From positions 310,001-374,000 of the forward strand of contig WIUZ02000013.1 of the NCBI GenBank assembly GCA_015956445.1: a stretch of 64,000 bases of DNA, in the 5' to 3' direction. Below are positions 22,543 to 34,794 of the stretch, in pieces. A model generated the notes under the pieces. That model did no database searches. It saw only the letters and a program-made list of their open reading frames with translations, and was not told the DNA's origin. Source of the DNA: Thelephora terrestris (lineage: Eukaryota; Basidiomycota; Agaricomycetes; Thelephorales; Thelephoraceae). The position numbers and the translations under genes are program-made. Within the stretch, counting starts at the first letter, position 1, and every line of letters starts with the position of its first letter.

Positions 22543-23932
22543 ATGTCCCACCCACGGCCCAGCGCCAAGGCATATCGGAGAACACCATACCATCGCCCCC
22601 ACTCACAGCGCGGTTTAGGCGGTCCTTCGGCCGAGCAAGGTGCGCCCGGGAGTGTCTCAAACATCCCAGAGGATCTCATATCTTTCTTCCAGAACGCCGG
22701 TCCCGTCATGCTCAGGAATTTGGGGCTGGGAGTCCGAGTAATTACCAGTCAGTCACGAGATGCGTCTCAATCACCAAAGATCTAATGTTTTGGGCATAGG
22801 AACGCCTCTAGATCGCAAAGATCTAACGATCCACCATCACCTCTGCTGCGACCGACGCAATTGAACGTATGAACTTTTTCCTAAGTTACGCCCCTTTCTG
22901 CTGACCCTGCGATTAGGGTAGTACATGGGTCAAATTCTTCTCTATCGAGAAAAACGAACATCAACTTTATAATCCTGTTACGGGGGACACTATTCCGATA
23001 CCGGAGTCCATGGTCGAACCCCAACCTCAGGATGGAGGTTCGATCTTCGAGGACGCCCGAACGCAAGTAGAGGTTTCCGTGAGTGACTCCAAAACACTAC
23101 CGTGCATTCTAGCAACATGCTAATAAACGAATTCAGCGTCCCGGAACTGGCACCAGCGGGTCCTTCAATTTAGAGGAACCAGAAATGTCCCACTCCAGCG
23201 ATTTGGTGGGACAGAAACCGCCATCACCGTTTGCCCGCCGTGAAGATTTTCCTACCGACCAGTACCCACCCCCGTCGCCGTCATCACTGCCAGACCATTG
23301 CGAGTTGTTAGCACCCCATGAATTTTCCAGGTACGCCCTAAATCGCGAGCTGACCGCACCCAGTGAATTTACAGGGTATCCCTCAAGTCACGAACAGCCC
23401 AAACCCCACCAATTTCGGAGGCGTATCTCAAATCAAGAGCCAACCCTGCCCCATGAACTTTCAAGGGATTCCTCGGGTCGCGAGCCCCCCACACCCCGTC
23501 AATTTTCGAGGTACTCCTCAAATAAAGACCCCTCCGCATCCCACGAAATCCCGAGGGATTGCTCCGGTCACGAGGAACCAACACCCCACGAATCTTTAGA
23601 GGGCTCCTCAAACCGCGAGCCGCCCATATCCCGCCAAGGTTGGGAGGATTCCTCCAACCCAATGCGTCGTAGCATCCAGATCATTCCAGTGACTAGCACG
23701 ATACGGACCGCACAACAAAGTTCAACTCTCGCCGATGATAAAGTGAGTGCTAACACCGAGCCTTTTACCCAGACCCTGAATTTTGTAGGATCGGCCGGTT
23801 ACTGTGAGAGATATGGAACAATTCACAAGGGCAATTCAAGATACTATGCGTGAGATTGGTGTTCAGTTCATTGGGGCGTTATCAGAGGTCCGTCAAAGAG
23901 GAAGCGAATCCGAAGATGAATCGGAGGAGTAA
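22543..23932 (+). CDS. unknown protein with 15-residue tandem repeats
   Basis: No recognised family. The start at 22543 opens MSHPRPSAKAYRRTPYHRPH, then IPEDLISFFQNAGPVMLRNL. After a splice to an acceptor near 22918, the next exon reads GSTWVKFFSIEKNEHQLYNP and VTGDTIPIPESM. This resembles IVNGITYELDPQTGQ in the gene at 4729-7075 and may be a distant relative. A further intron ends near 23137. The exon beyond holds about eight 15-residue repeats (23311-23661). The last exon, after a TTTGTAG acceptor near 23789, encodes a predicted helix (TVRDMEQFTRAIQDTMREIG) and an acidic tail ending ESEDESEE at 23932. Phases agree at every join I tested. The repeat tract is probably disordered. Confidence 0.55.
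23311..23661 (+). repeat. 45-bp coding tandem repeat, about 7.8 units
   Basis: Each unit encodes a version of a 15-residue motif, roughly TPHEFSRYSSNREPP. Successive units are APHEFSRYALNRELT, APSEFTGYPSSHEQP, KPHQFRRRISNQEPT, LPHELSRDSSGREPP, TPRQFSRYSSNKDPS, ASHEIPRDCSGHEEP and TPHESLEGSSNREPP, then a partial unit. The length of 15 residues never slips, although the residues vary. Confidence 0.9.
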
Positions 23933-24031
23933 TACATATTTGTGTACCAATCATCATTTGTTCCCATCCCACAAGTCGAATTTATCTCGTTGTAGTCCTC
24001 CACGTGACCGATTTCACCACAGACAACGATC

Positions 24032-25655
24032 ATGATGTCCGGGGGTGAGTACTCCACCGAGGCAATCCTCAAAGGGCACACCTCTTCCATCGTCGCCTTG
24101 GAATTTTCTCCTGACGGAAAGTTTCTCGCAAGCGGCGCCAAAAACGGTGTCGTGCTGATTTTTTCAACGTCCTCTTGGGTGTCCTTAGGCAATTTTATCG
24201 ACGCCTCTCCTATCTCCGTCGTGAAGTGGTACGTCGGGAGGCGGTACCTCCTATTCTGCGGACACCAGAGTGGGGATGTACATCTTTTGACATTCACGGG
24301 AGCAGTGGTGATTTCTTCCTTGTTGACGCTATCCTCCCCCTGATCACCACCGTGCAGGAAAGGATCGTCGTCGGGACTTCAACGTTCAATGGACCCATCC
24401 GCTCTATGTCAATATTCCCCGCGTCCCGTCGCGCTGCTATCGCTTATGGCAGCGAAATAGTTCTAACGAAGGTTCTCTTCAACCCACCCCAACTCAGTGA
24501 CGAACGGAAACCATTGCCAAAGCCACCTTCCGCCTCCCAGTTCTCTACAAAACTATCCGAGCCAATTGCGACGTCACTTCATTTTTTCGGGAACAAGGAC
24601 CACCTTCTCGTAACGTACGCAACCCACGGTATAATGTACGTTATAACGCTTGTCCGATCTACAAATCTCTCACACAACCAGTCACTGGGACACTTCTTCC
24701 ATGACAGTCGTCCGAAGCATTACCCCAAGGACGTGCACAATGTACGTGGGGTTGCAGTCATGCGATATCTCCTGGAAACTGACACACCGGCAGAGGGAGA
24801 TCGGTCGTCAATCGGGAAAACACCATATTGGCGGTACCGAACCTCATCGATGGCGTGGACTGGTATTCTCTGTCTAAATATACCTTCATATCCACCACCA
24901 AACCTCTCTATGCACAAAAACTGTCCGACTCCTCGACACCTACCTTTCTCGAGGGTGATAAAATGATCGTTGGTGGGACCAATGGGGAAGCTCATATCTT
25001 CGGCCCGGAGAATCTCTTTGGCAGCTTGGGGCACACTGGTACGCGTCTCCTTCTATATTCTCCTTTATCTATGCTCCTACAACGAACGTCCCAGGTGCAG
25101 AGGATATATTATCGACGGTGCGCAAATGTTTTGTATACTTAGGTGCGCCAATCCTTACGTCTTCTCTCTTCGACCAGTCGTTTGCATCCAATGTAAGGGG
25201 TCGAAAGTTCATTGCCATCGGGGCTGCAGGATTTCCCGGAGCAGCGGGGATTACAATTTGGTCGGCAGTGTCGAGAAGGAAGTACATCAGGCCGTTTGCC
25301 ATGTTCAAAGATGCCATCCCTACGGTAAACTTGACCCACTATTGCTAGATTCGTGCTCACTGATTCCGACAGACCCTCGCTTGGAACCAAATTTTGGTCC
25401 TCACCACATTGCTACTCCTCAGTTCCGCCTGGGTCGTTCACCTGATTGGCGAGTTGATGCCAATCTAGATCGCGTACTACATCATGGGACAGTTTTCCAG
25501 TGCGGCTGTACTTTCGTTTATCTTTTGTACGGGGGCGGTATCTGCGCGATTGGAATCAGGCGTCGTGATCCAGATTTTTTCAAAGTATTATGTAAGCAAC
25601 ACACTCTTGATCATCATGGATCCAGGTCATGAAAATTCCTCTGGCCCGCTGTTGA
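24032..25655 (+). CDS. WD40-repeat protein with C-terminal hydrophobic segment
   Basis: Two ATG codons in tandem at 24032 open MMSGGEYSTEAILKGHTS. The first blade is SIVALEFSPDGKFLASGAKN followed by GVVLIFSTSSWVS, very close to the gene at 11824-13440. Further exons have KWYVGRRYLLFCGHQSGDVH, GPIRSMSIFPASRRAAIAYG, GDKMIVGGTNGEAHIFGPEN and RKFIAIGAAGFPGAAGITIW. Near the end a hydrophobic stretch with SSAAVLSFIFCTGAV matches the terminal anchor of the two sister genes. A GTAAGC donor near 25592 and a CCAG acceptor near 25624 give a short last exon (VMKIPLARC) and a stop at 25655. Without that splice the frame stays open into the next gene. The position between the repeat protein and the JmjC gene suggests a clustered, co-oriented set. 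Confidence 0.62.
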
Positions 25656-28600
25656 GCAGCGCAAAGTTCAAGTCCATCAACGCCGTCTCAATCAAAGGGG
25701 AGCATCCTGAAGAAATTGTTCAGTGCATTCTCGAACATGAGGCCAATGGAACGCCACTTGTGCTCACCGGGCTCAACTCGTGCTCCAGCTGGCCATCCGT
25801 GATTCCACACTTGCTTGGACGAGGCGACCTCACAGCTGAAGGTTTGGACTCAACAAAACCACTCCGAGGACAGGGTCTGACATCGTGACATCCAGGTAGA
25901 GACGAACGGAACGATCGTGCTGTTGGGGACGTGTCGGCATTGCTCAAGGAGTTGTCGCCCTTTTCCAATTATGTGTTACCCGACCAGACGGCAACCTGCT
26001 CTCCTCTCAATCTCGGCGATCTGCGCTGTGAGGTGGATCATGTCGGACGTGGTGAAGGAATCGCGCCGAGGTCTTAGTTGCATCAAGAACTGACCAGATC
26101 TATGCAGGTCAGGTCTTCCAGCAGACGCACTGCGCGGCCACTTTGCAGCAATTGGTTCTTGATTCTACAAATCAGACGCCGTACGTGTGGTTCATCTCAG
26201 AAGCGTCCTCAGCGCAGCAAGTGGCAGAATATCTGCTACGCACTTCACCTTCCGCACCCATGGATACATCAGAACTTCTTTCATGCCCATTTCCGCTCTA
26301 CACTCACCGTCAATCCGTCGGCGATCTCCTTATTTTACCTCCTCACTGGTGCGTTTACTTAACCACATTTGACCTTGATCTGATGCGGTTCGACAGCTAT
26401 GCCCAAAACATTCAAAATGGGAAGGTCTCGTTTGTCTCGTGGTCGCGAATGTCACACTATGGTCTGAAATTGGCTATATACCACGAGTTGCCAACATACA
26501 GAAGGTGAGTCCCGTTCCCTGCCGCATCAGTTGCCGTCCGATATACATTTCAGATTGTGTCATCCCGAGCGCTATGGTATCCGTAAGATGATCTACAAGT
26601 CCCTGATCACTCACACTGCGGCCCTCGATACTCTACCCGCCCCTGGACAACATGATCTCAACATGCAACACATTGATAAATGGCTCCAAATACTACTACA
26701 ATTATTTGACGAGGTCCTCCTGGAAGAATATTGCAGGGACCATGAATCACTCGACCTTATAAACCACACACCGAGCGACCCAGTCTGTCACTTCTGCGGG
26801 TCGTGTCTGTTCCTATCCTGCTTTCGTTGCGTTAACAGCTGTTTGGACCCGGAATGGAACTCGCTACCTGGGATTTCGTCGATATACATCTGCCCAACTT
26901 GTTATGTTGAAGGTCGTACGTGCGGTTGTGGAAATATGCGTCCCGAACGCTTTTCTAGCCTCTCGGATATGGTCGAAGTTAGGAATCGTGCGGCAGAGGC
27001 ACTCTCCAAGTTCCATCTTGCTCAGGGGGTCCAAACGAAGGACTTTGCGCAAATCTCAGAAAGGTAAACGCCTGGATCTTATCGCCGGAATGTAACTTAC
27101 AATTAAAACAGCTTTTTTTCGTGGCCACGAGTCGCGGTGCTCCAAGCTGCCAAGGAGCTGTGGAAGTCAAGAGAAGCTCTAGAAGTTGATAGGGTCAGTG
27201 TATTTTTTGCAGTTGAGTGACCCAGGCGATTAAAGATGTTCTTAGAGAGGAAAGACGTGCACTCCTCGTGGAAGGGAACGCTCGCATCCAGCTCCTTCCG
27301 CTTCTCTGATCAATTGCAAGAAGTGCCACGCCGCGAAATGCTTTTTGCACCTTCTCCAATCTCAAGTGCATTCTTCTGAGGCGCTTTTGGCAACTGCGAC
27401 AGATTCCACCAGCGTTTTCTGGCATCAGCTTCACCAAACTGCCCGCCAACGCGATCCAATCCTGCCAAATGACCCGACGACATTCCTAAAAAACCCAGAG
27501 CGACTCACTTTCTATGCCACGAAATTTCCCACCGCTTCGGCTCTCTGTCCCGCGACGTCTGCCGGATTTTACGATACGCCAAACCTGGTAAGATCTTCCA
27601 AGGCTATGTACCATTTCCTTAGCTGATCTCCCCGAACAAGATCTCAGCAGAGTCGGGCGGTCCCTCCGTTGTACCTCCGGTTGCATCAGGTTCTGGAGCA
27701 GGTGTAGCCAACTTGCTCGCAGACACCGAATCAGCGAGTGTTCCGTCTCAAAATTCCCCCAGTACACAAGTCCAAACTCCAGAAACCGATGATGACAACG
27801 CTGAAGCAAGCCAAAACAGACCCAAACGAGGGAGAAGCCCCGAAAGTGAAGGTAGTGAATATGCACCAAATAAGCGTCCTAGGTTGCGTAGGGATGCTTC
27901 CACCAGAGTCCTCCGTTATGTACGTCCTACACCCCAACATTTTCAAGAACCAGTTTTTTTACCTCTTACGTCTACCCAGACAAGTTCTCCTGCATCTGTG
28001 GACACCGTGGTGCCGGAAAATGCTCGAACTCGCCTGCGGAGGAGGGGAACTGAGGATTCTATCGGCACGAGTTCCATGAACACAGTTGCGTCTCGATCTG
28101 AGGACCAGTCAGGTCATGTGCCAGGGAATGAACCTGTTGACCTCCCGCCCGATTTTGATGAAACGGCTCCCCGTTCACGGAAGACCTCAAGAGCCTCGTT
28201 AGTGAATACAATCCACTCCAAATTTACTGCCATGGTATGTTCATTTAACCAGAGCTTCTCACGCTCTCCAACTGTGAAACAGAATCAAGATGTGCCCGTT
28301 GCGTTCACCTTCTTCAACCCTACCACCGACTTACCGATTACCTCGAGCGGCGACGGGGCCAGGCCATTCTCGGATGTGCTACACGAATCATCCATAACGC
28401 GGATTGGCCAACCCCTGGCGCATCAACGTGACAAAGGGGTAGGGGCAAACTTACGAAGAGATCGACTGTATACTTCTTCTAGAATCGATCGGGCCACGAC
28501 GGGCCGCCGGGACTCCTCACACCGAAGTTTGCATTCCAGCGCAAGAGATCCATTTCCATTTACACCAGCCGCAGGTACCACACCCTCCTCGCTTCGCGTG

Positions 28601-29082
28601 GGAAATCATCTTGGAGGTGATATACGACAGCCCCAAGATGCCCACACAACTCTCGGTGCACCCAGCACTGGTGGATCGCTGACCGTGGATCATCCCAGGC
28701 AACAGGGGTCCTCATCAAAACCGAGCGTCCGTCACCTCTCTCGGCGATCCTCGCGCCCCATCGGTGAAGGTTACGGTCCCAGCACTGGTATGTTCTGACC
28801 TTGACAGGTGGCAACACATCGTCAGGTTCATTGACTTGCAGGAAACCCGGGTCTCCCTAAGAATATCACTCCTCACGAACAATTCACGATGAGAGGTTTG
28901 CGAGACCTTGATGCCGAGGCTAAAGAGGGTACGTTTTGTCAGATGTTTTAGCTTGCACATCTCACAAACCTCTAGTTCTCGAAACAATGGAAGGCGATTC
29001 GTTGTCCAGGAAAAACGTGGAGCGATATCTTGGCCTCCTTAACCTATCTAACCTATCTACCGTGTTTGAAGATCCGGCGTAG
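25616..29082 (+). CDS. JmjC-like protein with cysteine-rich module, probably catalytically dead
   Basis: The start at 25616 opens MDPGHENSSG. The N-terminal part has ANGTPLVLTGLNSCSSWPS, the usual entry to an agaricomycete JmjC (cupin) domain. The core is at 26100-26510: VFQQTHCAATLQQLVLDS, VWFISEASSAQQVAEYLLR, GDLLILPPH, and VSWSRMSHYGLKLAIYHELP. Next comes LCHPERYGIRKMIYKSL, then a zinc-ribbon-like cluster CHFCGSCLFLSCFRC and ICPTCYVEGRTCGCGNM. This order is typical of a mushroom JmjC family linked by homology to histone demethylases. The tail (27713-28800) is long, polar and contains KRGRSPESEGSEYAPNKRPR, a plausible nuclear signal. Two small exons end with a stop at 29082. The iron ligands appear to be replaced (see findings). 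At least eight exons. Confidence 0.6.
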
Positions 29083-29535
29083 TCCGCGTCCAATACTCAA
29101 CCACACCTCTTCGTTAGTTATCTCTAGAACGTTTGTCTATGCACCGCAATCATTACCTGACCATTCTCGAGCCACTGAATCAAAAATCACCAGCTCCGAC
29201 AAATTTCCAACACCCCGCCAACGACTGGAATGCTTTTTTGGCAGTGTTTCATGTAGCCGCCGCGCCTTTATTCGGAACCGCTTATTGCTCACTCGGACAA
29301 CGACCCACAGTGGATGCAAATTGTCAGACCCCAGCCCCAGCCCGGGTTTGATCGTGGGTCCCGAAACCAACTTGCGGTTCTCCATTCTTGAAGCTCACTC
29401 ACACGGTTAGCACTTATGTTTCCTGATTTTGAGGGAATCCTCCTCATCCTTACATCGGTTCCTGACTTGACGCGCAGCATTCCATGTTGAACCCCGAGGC
29501 GTCCAATGAGGGCTTCGCCACTCGTTCGAATATAT
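29083..29535. other. intergenic, no gene supported
   Basis: Short frames occur on both strands without motifs. It separates the JmjC gene from the truncated transposase fragment. Confidence 0.4.
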
Positions 29536-30072
29536 TCTTGGGCGTAGTTCGCAAACACGTAAAAGGGGAAAGTACTTCTGGAGACATTGAAGCGAACAGT
29601 AAAACATATGGAGAGCGGGGCCGAATGATCGTACTGTGCGACGCGGACCGGTCCCAGGAGGGAAAACCTCGAGGAGTACAGATGGCGGGGACGCTCGCGC
29701 AAAGACGCTGAGGTCACGGCTGCGGGGACGTCGCATATGGACGGAGTCTGTTGAATGAATGGAGCTAGAATCTCGGGAGAGGGTAGGCCTCGGGGATCCG
29801 ATAATTGAGCATTTTCTACTTGGAGGTGAGTGGAAGGACTACGACTTCAGCACTGTTTGCGCACCATGTTCAGTGGGAGTACGTGCATCAACATCTCATT
29901 TCCAGAGCCAAGTGTGGTCTTCGCGAAGTGGCAGACGACGTCGGTCGAGCGGATAACATGGAGTCGATTGTCCTCTTGCACACTGCAGAGAAACCCCCCC
30001 GCAAACCCAAATCGTTTGTAGGTGTTCTGTGCAACGGGATCTGCGATGAGTTTGTGCTGAGAGACGACTAGG
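29536..30072 (-). pseudogene. truncated 3' end of the Tnp2 transposase gene
   Basis: Direct copy of 87-623. It holds the last 76 or so codons of the transposase (from SQHKLIADPVAQNTYKRFGF to the stop at 29847) and the 3' flank, but nothing of the rest of the protein. At 30072 the similarity to the transposase stops and the 93-bp inverted block begins. It is a dead fragment. Confidence 0.85.
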
Positions 30073-30165
30073 CCCAAGACTCCGTGCCTCCTTTCCTCCT
30101 GTTCTCCGTGTTTTCTGTGTATTTTATTTCTCTCTGAATGAGATGCAGTTTTATTTTCTTGGCCT
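30073..30165. repeat. 93-bp block, inverted copy of 1-93
   Basis: Exact reverse complement of bases 1-93 by eye. It adjoins the transposase fragment on the left and ordinary single-copy sequence leading to the ubiquitin remnant on the right. Confidence 0.9.
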
Positions 30166-30179
30166 GAAACTCAAACTAG

Positions 30180-31400
<1,221 letters not shown>

Positions 31401-31839
31401 CCTACTACTGCTTGTACTGTATATACGCATATCTATGAGATCTATAACCCGGGCACGCTCGATTAGGTCGCGATGTCGACATCGTCCACGAAGGCCCCGA
31501 CGTTGAAACGAGCGACCCCGAGCGACTCGCTAACAACCCCCGACCCGACGCGCGATGCGACCGGAACCGGATGTAGATAGATCCCGACGGCAAGTCTGAT
31601 CTCCACACAACAACGAGATCCGACGTCGTTTTCGTGTCGGGATGTACCCAAACCGAAAATGTGGCGCGAATGCTGAGTTCTTTCTTAAATCAGGCCAGCA
31701 TGGAGTTGGCGGATACATTGAAGGAGTAAATTTAAAAAGAAGGCTCTCCACGAGCATGGGAGATACATAAGTAATTTCATATATAAAGTATTTACTGTAA
31801 AGGGCGCGAGCCCGCCTTGGACCCATCCTGGTGTCCTTT

Positions 31840-32340
31840 GTAAAATCGATCTCAATGTGCCCTGGCGCTTCGCGCTGGGCACATTCCCGATCACTTTTTG
31901 ATCGGCCGCGGGATTTTCTTTCAAAAAGTGCCTCGCGCGTTCGTCGCGCGCGAATAGTGGCCACTTTTGCAATGTAACCACCCCGGGTACATGGGGTGCG
32001 TGTTGGTGGCATGTAGTTCAAATTAGTAGAATATTTACCATAATTTCTGACTGACCTTGGGAGGTTTAATGTGGTCACATATAGAATTAGTTTGCTGGGT
32101 ACATTTTGAAAGTGACCCGCAATGTGACCTTGCTGCGATCGGGGGGTCCTGTGCTGGGTTGATTGAGGTGAAATTTAAAAAGTAGTTGATGGGGGATTGT
32201 TTGTATATATTGAGGTTATGTTGGAAAAAAAATCAGGCCGGGTTGCCAGGGTCTGGTGTGGCTGAATTGTGAGGTACATTGTAAAAGTGACCTCTATGTA
32301 ACTGGTGGTTTCGTGGTGGAGGCTTTGTTTAAGAAATCAC
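31840..32340. repeat. hairpin-rich non-coding repeat
   Basis: Several perfect short inverted repeats occur in a row: aatgtgccc/gggcacatt at 31853-31885, cgatca/tgatcg around 31890-31905, and cgcgcg/cgcgcg near 31938-31950. The motif gtacattttgaaagtgacc recurs in variants at 32088, 32272 and (reverse form) near 31955. It looks like remains of a small non-autonomous element or a stack of related elements. No coding capacity. Confidence 0.45.
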
Positions 32341-32389
32341 AATGTAATCAGGATGGAAACCCCGGGTAAGTGGGGGTCTGCCCCAGTGG

Positions 32390-33906
32390 GAGCAGTTGTC
32401 TAGCACTGCGAAGGTTGTAGAGAATAAGCATCCTGGCTCGAGTTTCACGTTTCACGATATCGATGGGATGAGCCTCGGAGAATCCATTTGGTCGAAAGGG
32501 TTGACCGGGGAGTCGATTCCCCATCCGCCGTTGGCCAAGAGCCGAGAGCAGGGTATAAACAACCTCATGCATATGCTAGCGGGTTGGAGTGGAAAAGGTG
32601 AGGAGCCCATTATTGTTATCTTGCCCCCTGTGCGACTTAGATGCCGATGGCTCGCCATTTCATAGAGTACGTCAGAATCGTCGACAGTTGCAAGAACATT
32701 ATAAATGCGGTCGATCCTAACATTGTGGTCGTGGACTCGTTCTTCGGCGCGGGTTGCGAAGCGTGCTGGTCCTTGAGCAAGAGGTACATCGTTAACTCTC
32801 CCATGGCGCCCTTGGACGTCGCAAGACCTCTTCAGCCGATGTGGAAGAACTTTTTTTACTACCCCTTGTAAGCCCTTCAATACTCCCCTTCATCACCGGC
32901 GGCGACTTACACCCCGTCTTACGGGCTCGCAGTATTGGGAGTGGCATACCATTCCCGATTCCATGGTCTTACGTCCTCAAAAACGTGACGATACTCCTCG
33001 TTTTCATGTGGCGTGTACTCACCGACCCAGACGTCAAAGAACTGACAAACTACCGTCACGAGCACAGTCTCCCGGGGAGGCTCCCATTTGGAGATCTCTC
33101 AATCATCCGATCCGTTCACGCATTCTGCTTCGGTATACCCGAACTCGAACTCCCCCTAATCCTTCCGCCAAAAGTCGGTCTCTACGGACCGGTCACTCTC
33201 GATTCTATCCCGCTTTCAAGGGGAGACGAGTTGAGCGAATGGTTGGATGGGGGAAGGACGATCGTGATGTGCATGGGATCCCACTTCCACTACTCCGAAG
33301 CTCAAATCCGTAGCACCATCAGAGCATTCAGAGCAGGGACTTCACCTACGGACCAGGTGTTATGGAAGATACGGAATATGGCAAAGTTCCGGCGTGTCCT
33401 CGACGAGGAGTTGGAAAATGAGAGGGTGAAGGAGAGGTTCAGGATCGTGGAGTGGATCGATGTGGATCCGGGTGAGGTTATCAAGCACGAGAACGTTGTG
33501 GCTTATGTCCACCATGGAGGCGCGAACTCATATTTTGAGGCAGCGCGGTAAGCGTGCGACCTTCCTCCTCCTCTCGTAATGTGAACTCGTCAGCTCAGGT
33601 TGCTGACGGTGTCTTCACAGAGCTGGCGTCCCTCAAATTATCCTCGCACAATGGTTAGACCTCTACGACATGGCGGTCCGTGCAGAGTACGTCGGTATCG
33701 GGATCTACGGCAACCAAAGCGTCGCACCCGACATCGATGCTGTAGAGTTCGGAGCTGCGATCTCTCGATTACTCTCTCCAAGTGAGGAAGCGGAAAAGTG
33801 CGCGCGAAGGGCGAGAGAGATTGGGGAACTATGTAGGGCGGCTCCTGGGAAGAAAGGCGTGGCCGCTAAGATTCTGGACTTGGCTGAGGACGAGAACCTT
33901 CAGTAG
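32390..33906 (+). pseudogene. 5'-truncated, frameshifted UDP-glycosyltransferase copy
   Basis: It aligns with 38820-40349 at roughly 95 percent. The copy starts abruptly inside exon 1 at the SSTAKVVENKHPGSSF position, so the N-terminal 50 or so residues with the start codon are absent. Near 32650 a deletion replaces the LAENVDRIEYV section and shifts the frame, giving a stop at 32665. The remaining exons are still open, including VHHGGANSYFEAAR and LYDMAVRAEYVGIGIYGNQS, so the decay is recent. No promoter from the intact copy is present. Confidence 0.82.
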
Positions 33907-34794
33907 GACCACACATATTCATGAACTTGACGCGTTTGGACCAATCATCAATAAATTGCTTGCCGAGAGCTTCACCAGCAATGACTCCCGTTTCCAGAGT
34001 TGGGTAGTTTTGAAGAGGAACGACGGCGAGAATGCTGAGCTCGGGGTGCAGTGGACGACATTAATCCGAGGGGTCCGAACGGCCCCTCCGATATCACCGA
34101 GTACGAGCTCCTTGGGTCCGGCGAACACGTGGACTGGAAAAGCTTCTTATAGCACCGGTCTTCGCAGTTCTGCTAGGCGGAGCCGAGTTGCAGCTTATTG
34201 TCTCGTTGGAGGCATCCGGGACATCGCTAATGGCGCGAAGGCGGTGTGCTATCCATTCAAAGCCACGAGTGGCAGGGTCGTAAACAACAGACAAAAGCTT
34301 TCCACTGAATGCTGGGTGATAATGAATTGTCGGTATAGTGGGGAGCAGCAGCGCGGACGCAGTACAACGGAAAGCCGTCTTGGGTTCAGATCGATGTCGG
34401 GAAGGCCGCGCGCGGCACTTTGCAATTGCCTGAACGTGTCTACAAGCTGTATCTACACGATGTTGCCACTCCTGCAACGTACGATCATAAAATAAGATGG
34501 AAAGGTCCAAGGTCACAATACCCTGTTTGCACGGTTTGAACTCGTTTTTGGGGTATGTGAACGTACGCACTTGTACGTACTTGAGAGCGCTCCAGACGAG
34601 CCGGTCAAGCGCCAAACCTTTCCACCTCGCCACAACCATCGAGTATGACCACGCTTGCACCTGGGGACCCCACCCAAACGAATCTTCACCCACAACAGCC
34701 TGCGCTACTCCAAATCGATCCCAAGTGGTGCGCCCAACCATGTTTCCGTCTGACTATAGCGGCAGGTTATCGCTGACATGGGCATGTAACTCAG
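33907..34794. other. uncertain stretch, no gene assigned
   Basis: Long frames overlap on both strands (plus 33782-34495, minus 34094-34741). Neither has a motif I recognise. A minus-strand gene with introns is possible but not supported. The first exon of the DUF6535 gene should also lie at the right end. Confidence 0.3.

Noticed and set aside
33782-34741. Overlapping long ORFs on both strands as a gene
   Set aside because: Neither strand gives a recognisable domain or a consistent exon chain, so I list the stretch as uncertain rather than as a gene.
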